Source: Syntrophobacterales bacterium (lineage in GTDB: Bacteria; Desulfobacterota; Desulfobaccia; Desulfobaccales; 0-14-0-80-60-11). Taken from it: a stretch of DNA of 7,104 nt. This document shows positions 6,150-7,104 of this stretch, one piece after another. The notes under the pieces were generated by a model. That model did not search any database. It was not told where the DNA came from and saw only the letters and a program-made list of their open reading frames with translations. The stretch covers positions 1-7,104 of the forward strand of contig JAGVPN010000234.1 in assembly GCA_020052215.1 (NCBI GenBank), read 5' to 3'. Within the stretch, counting starts at the first letter, position 1. Each line of letters opens with the position of its first letter. The position numbers and the translations under genes are program-made.

Positions 6150-6980
6150 ATGGATTACTGTCTGCTGGCGCCGCCGTTGTCGGACGAGGCCTATGCCAGA
6201 TGTTTCAGAGAATTTCGCCGCGACTGCAAGGAATGGCGGGCCATGCTGAGCTGGACTCGGGACCGCTTGCTGAAGGATCTCCCGGCTAAGGAAAAACTGG
6301 CTGTCCTGAGCGTGGGGAGCGGTAACGGCGACTTTGATTTCCGGTTTGTCCGGATTCTCCTGGCGAAGATCAAGGCCCTGGAATACGTCATGGTGGAACC
6401 CAATGAGGTCCATTGCCAGTTGCTCCGGGAGCGCTTCGTCGGCGGGGTCTTTCCACAGGCAAACTTTGAGATCGACCCCATGCCCTTCGAGGAATTTGCC
6501 ATTACCCGGCCCTTTGATCTGGTGCTGTTCACTCATTGCCTCTACTACATTCCGGATCGGCGACAGGCAATTTTACATGCCATGGAGGCCATAGAGGATG
6601 ACGGCCTGGTGCTCATCTTCCATCAGACCCCCCTGGGCATCCACCAGGTTCAGCAGGAATTTTTAAGGCGGGTTAAGGGTTATAGCGGCGAGATGTTCAC
6701 TAGCCGGGACATCCAGGAACTCCTGGATCGTCTTGAAATTCCCTACCGCCTGGAGGTGCTGGACAGTTTTCTGGACGTCACCGCTTGTTTTCACCCGGAT
6801 TCCCCACGCGGGGTGAATCTACTGTGTTTCTTCCTGGAGAGCGATGTTCGGCAGCTTAATCCCCGGGTCAGGTGGGAAGTAATGGATTATATTAAAGATT
6901 TGACCATTTATGATAACGGCCGCCTGCTGCTGCGGCAACCGGTGGCCATATTTTCTCTGGCCCAAAGTGGGCGTCGGTAA
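6150..6980 (+). CDS. SAM-dependent methyltransferase resembling histamine N-methyltransferase
   Basis: 276 residues, class I Rossmann methyltransferase, likely cytoplasmic; no signal or membrane segment. Motif I is VLSVGSGNGDFD (52-63), the ribose-binding acidic strand is VMVEPN (80-85), and motif IV is FDLVLFTHCLYYIPD (122-136). Beyond the generic fold, the whole chain follows animal HNMT as I remember it: an N-terminal helix with YxxxFR (15-20) and Glu28 at the position of the histamine-binding Glu28, LYYI after motif IV, FTSRDIQELLD (183-193), the LDSFLDVTACF segment (204-214), and a final strand LLLRQPVAIFSL. Two other pocket positions of human HNMT appear changed (Gln to His129, Asn to Gln263), so histamine need not be the substrate. 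The ATG has GAGG eight bases upstream. It follows the decarboxylase by 59 bases on the same strand, probably in one operon. I assign no specific substrate; another small-molecule N- or O-methyltransferase is possible. Confidence 0.8.
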   Translation: MDYCLLAPPLSDEAYARCFREFRRDCKEWRAMLSWTRDRLLKDLPAKEKLAVLSVGSGNGDFDFRFVRILLAKIKALEYVMVEPNEVHCQLLRERFVGGVFPQANFEIDPMPFEEFAITRPFDLVLFTHCLYYIPDRRQAILHAMEAIEDDGLVLIFHQTPLGIHQVQQEFLRRVKGYSGEMFTSRDIQELLDRLEIPYRLEVLDSFLDVTACFHPDSPRGVNLLCFFLESDVRQLNPRVRWEVMDYIKDLTIYDNGRLLLRQPVAIFSLAQSGRR

Positions 6981-7047
6981 AGATCAGGTGGTTCTCCGAT
7001 TGGCTGCGTAATACCAAGTTGCCGTCAAACAAGTAATAATCCGAATT

Positions 7048-7075
7048 GTAGGGGCGGTTCGCGAACCGCCCCTAC
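7048..7075. repeat. Perfect 28-base palindrome, REP-like dispersed repeat
   Basis: GTAGGGGCGGTTCG is followed directly by its exact reverse complement, giving a 14-bp GC-rich inverted repeat with no spacer. It sits 67 bases after the methyltransferase stop. No T-run follows on either strand, so it is not a canonical terminator, though the stem could protect or end the transcript. Palindromes built on GTAGGGGCGG are familiar as intergenic multicopy elements in several environmental bacterial genomes. Multicopy status cannot be shown here since only one copy is in the window. The rest of 6981-7104 shows no gene. Confidence 0.75.
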
Positions 7076-7104
7076 GGTGGTTGCGACCATAAAGCCAGAA
7101 TTAC

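Noticed and set aside
6096..6536. Minus-strand frames opposite the methyltransferase (6096-6536 and 6191-6532)
   Set aside because: They are shadows of the plus-strand methyltransferase, whose motifs and start signal are clear.

Overview
The window is bacterial DNA with an ordinary gene layout: four well-supported protein genes, one very small gene and several palindromes. The gene families (a Cache-HAMP class III cyclase, a membrane protein fused to a spermidine synthase-like domain, and a dispersed GTAGGGGC-type palindrome) fit a Desulfobacterota-like or other environmental Gram-negative anaerobe. That placement is a tentative inference, because no rRNA or marker gene is present.

Layout. 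(1) 1-1990, minus strand: most of a membrane-bound class III adenylate cyclase (two membrane segments around an extracytoplasmic double-Cache-type sensor, then HAMP and a complete catalytic domain). Its C-terminus runs off the left edge. (2) 1991-2179: an AT-rich divergent promoter region. (3) 2180-2311, plus strand: a 43-codon gene for a tiny secreted peptide, with a strong ribosome binding site and its own hairpin terminator at 2391-2422. (4) 2437-4026, minus strand: a multi-pass membrane protein fused to a spermidine synthase-like Rossmann domain that keeps the SAM pocket but seems to have lost aminopropyltransferase catalytic residues. (5) 4027-4383: a divergent spacer with a good sigma-70-type promoter for the next gene. 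(6) 4384-6090, plus strand: a complete Zymomonas-type pyruvate decarboxylase (568 residues, cofactor and active-site residues all recognisable), which is uncommon in bacteria. (7) 6150-6980, plus strand: a SAM-dependent methyltransferase resembling animal histamine N-methyltransferase, 59 bases after the decarboxylase and probably cotranscribed with it. (8) 6981-7104: non-coding tail with a perfect 28-base palindrome.

How they may work together. The decarboxylase and the methyltransferase look like one transcription unit. The first would turn pyruvate (or another 2-oxo acid) into an aldehyde; the second would methylate an unknown small molecule. Whether they share a pathway cannot be decided from the sequence. 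The cyclase, the small peptide and the membrane/SpeE-like protein have their own signals and no evident functional link to the pair. The most notable items are the decarboxylase-HNMT-like pair and the small secreted peptide.
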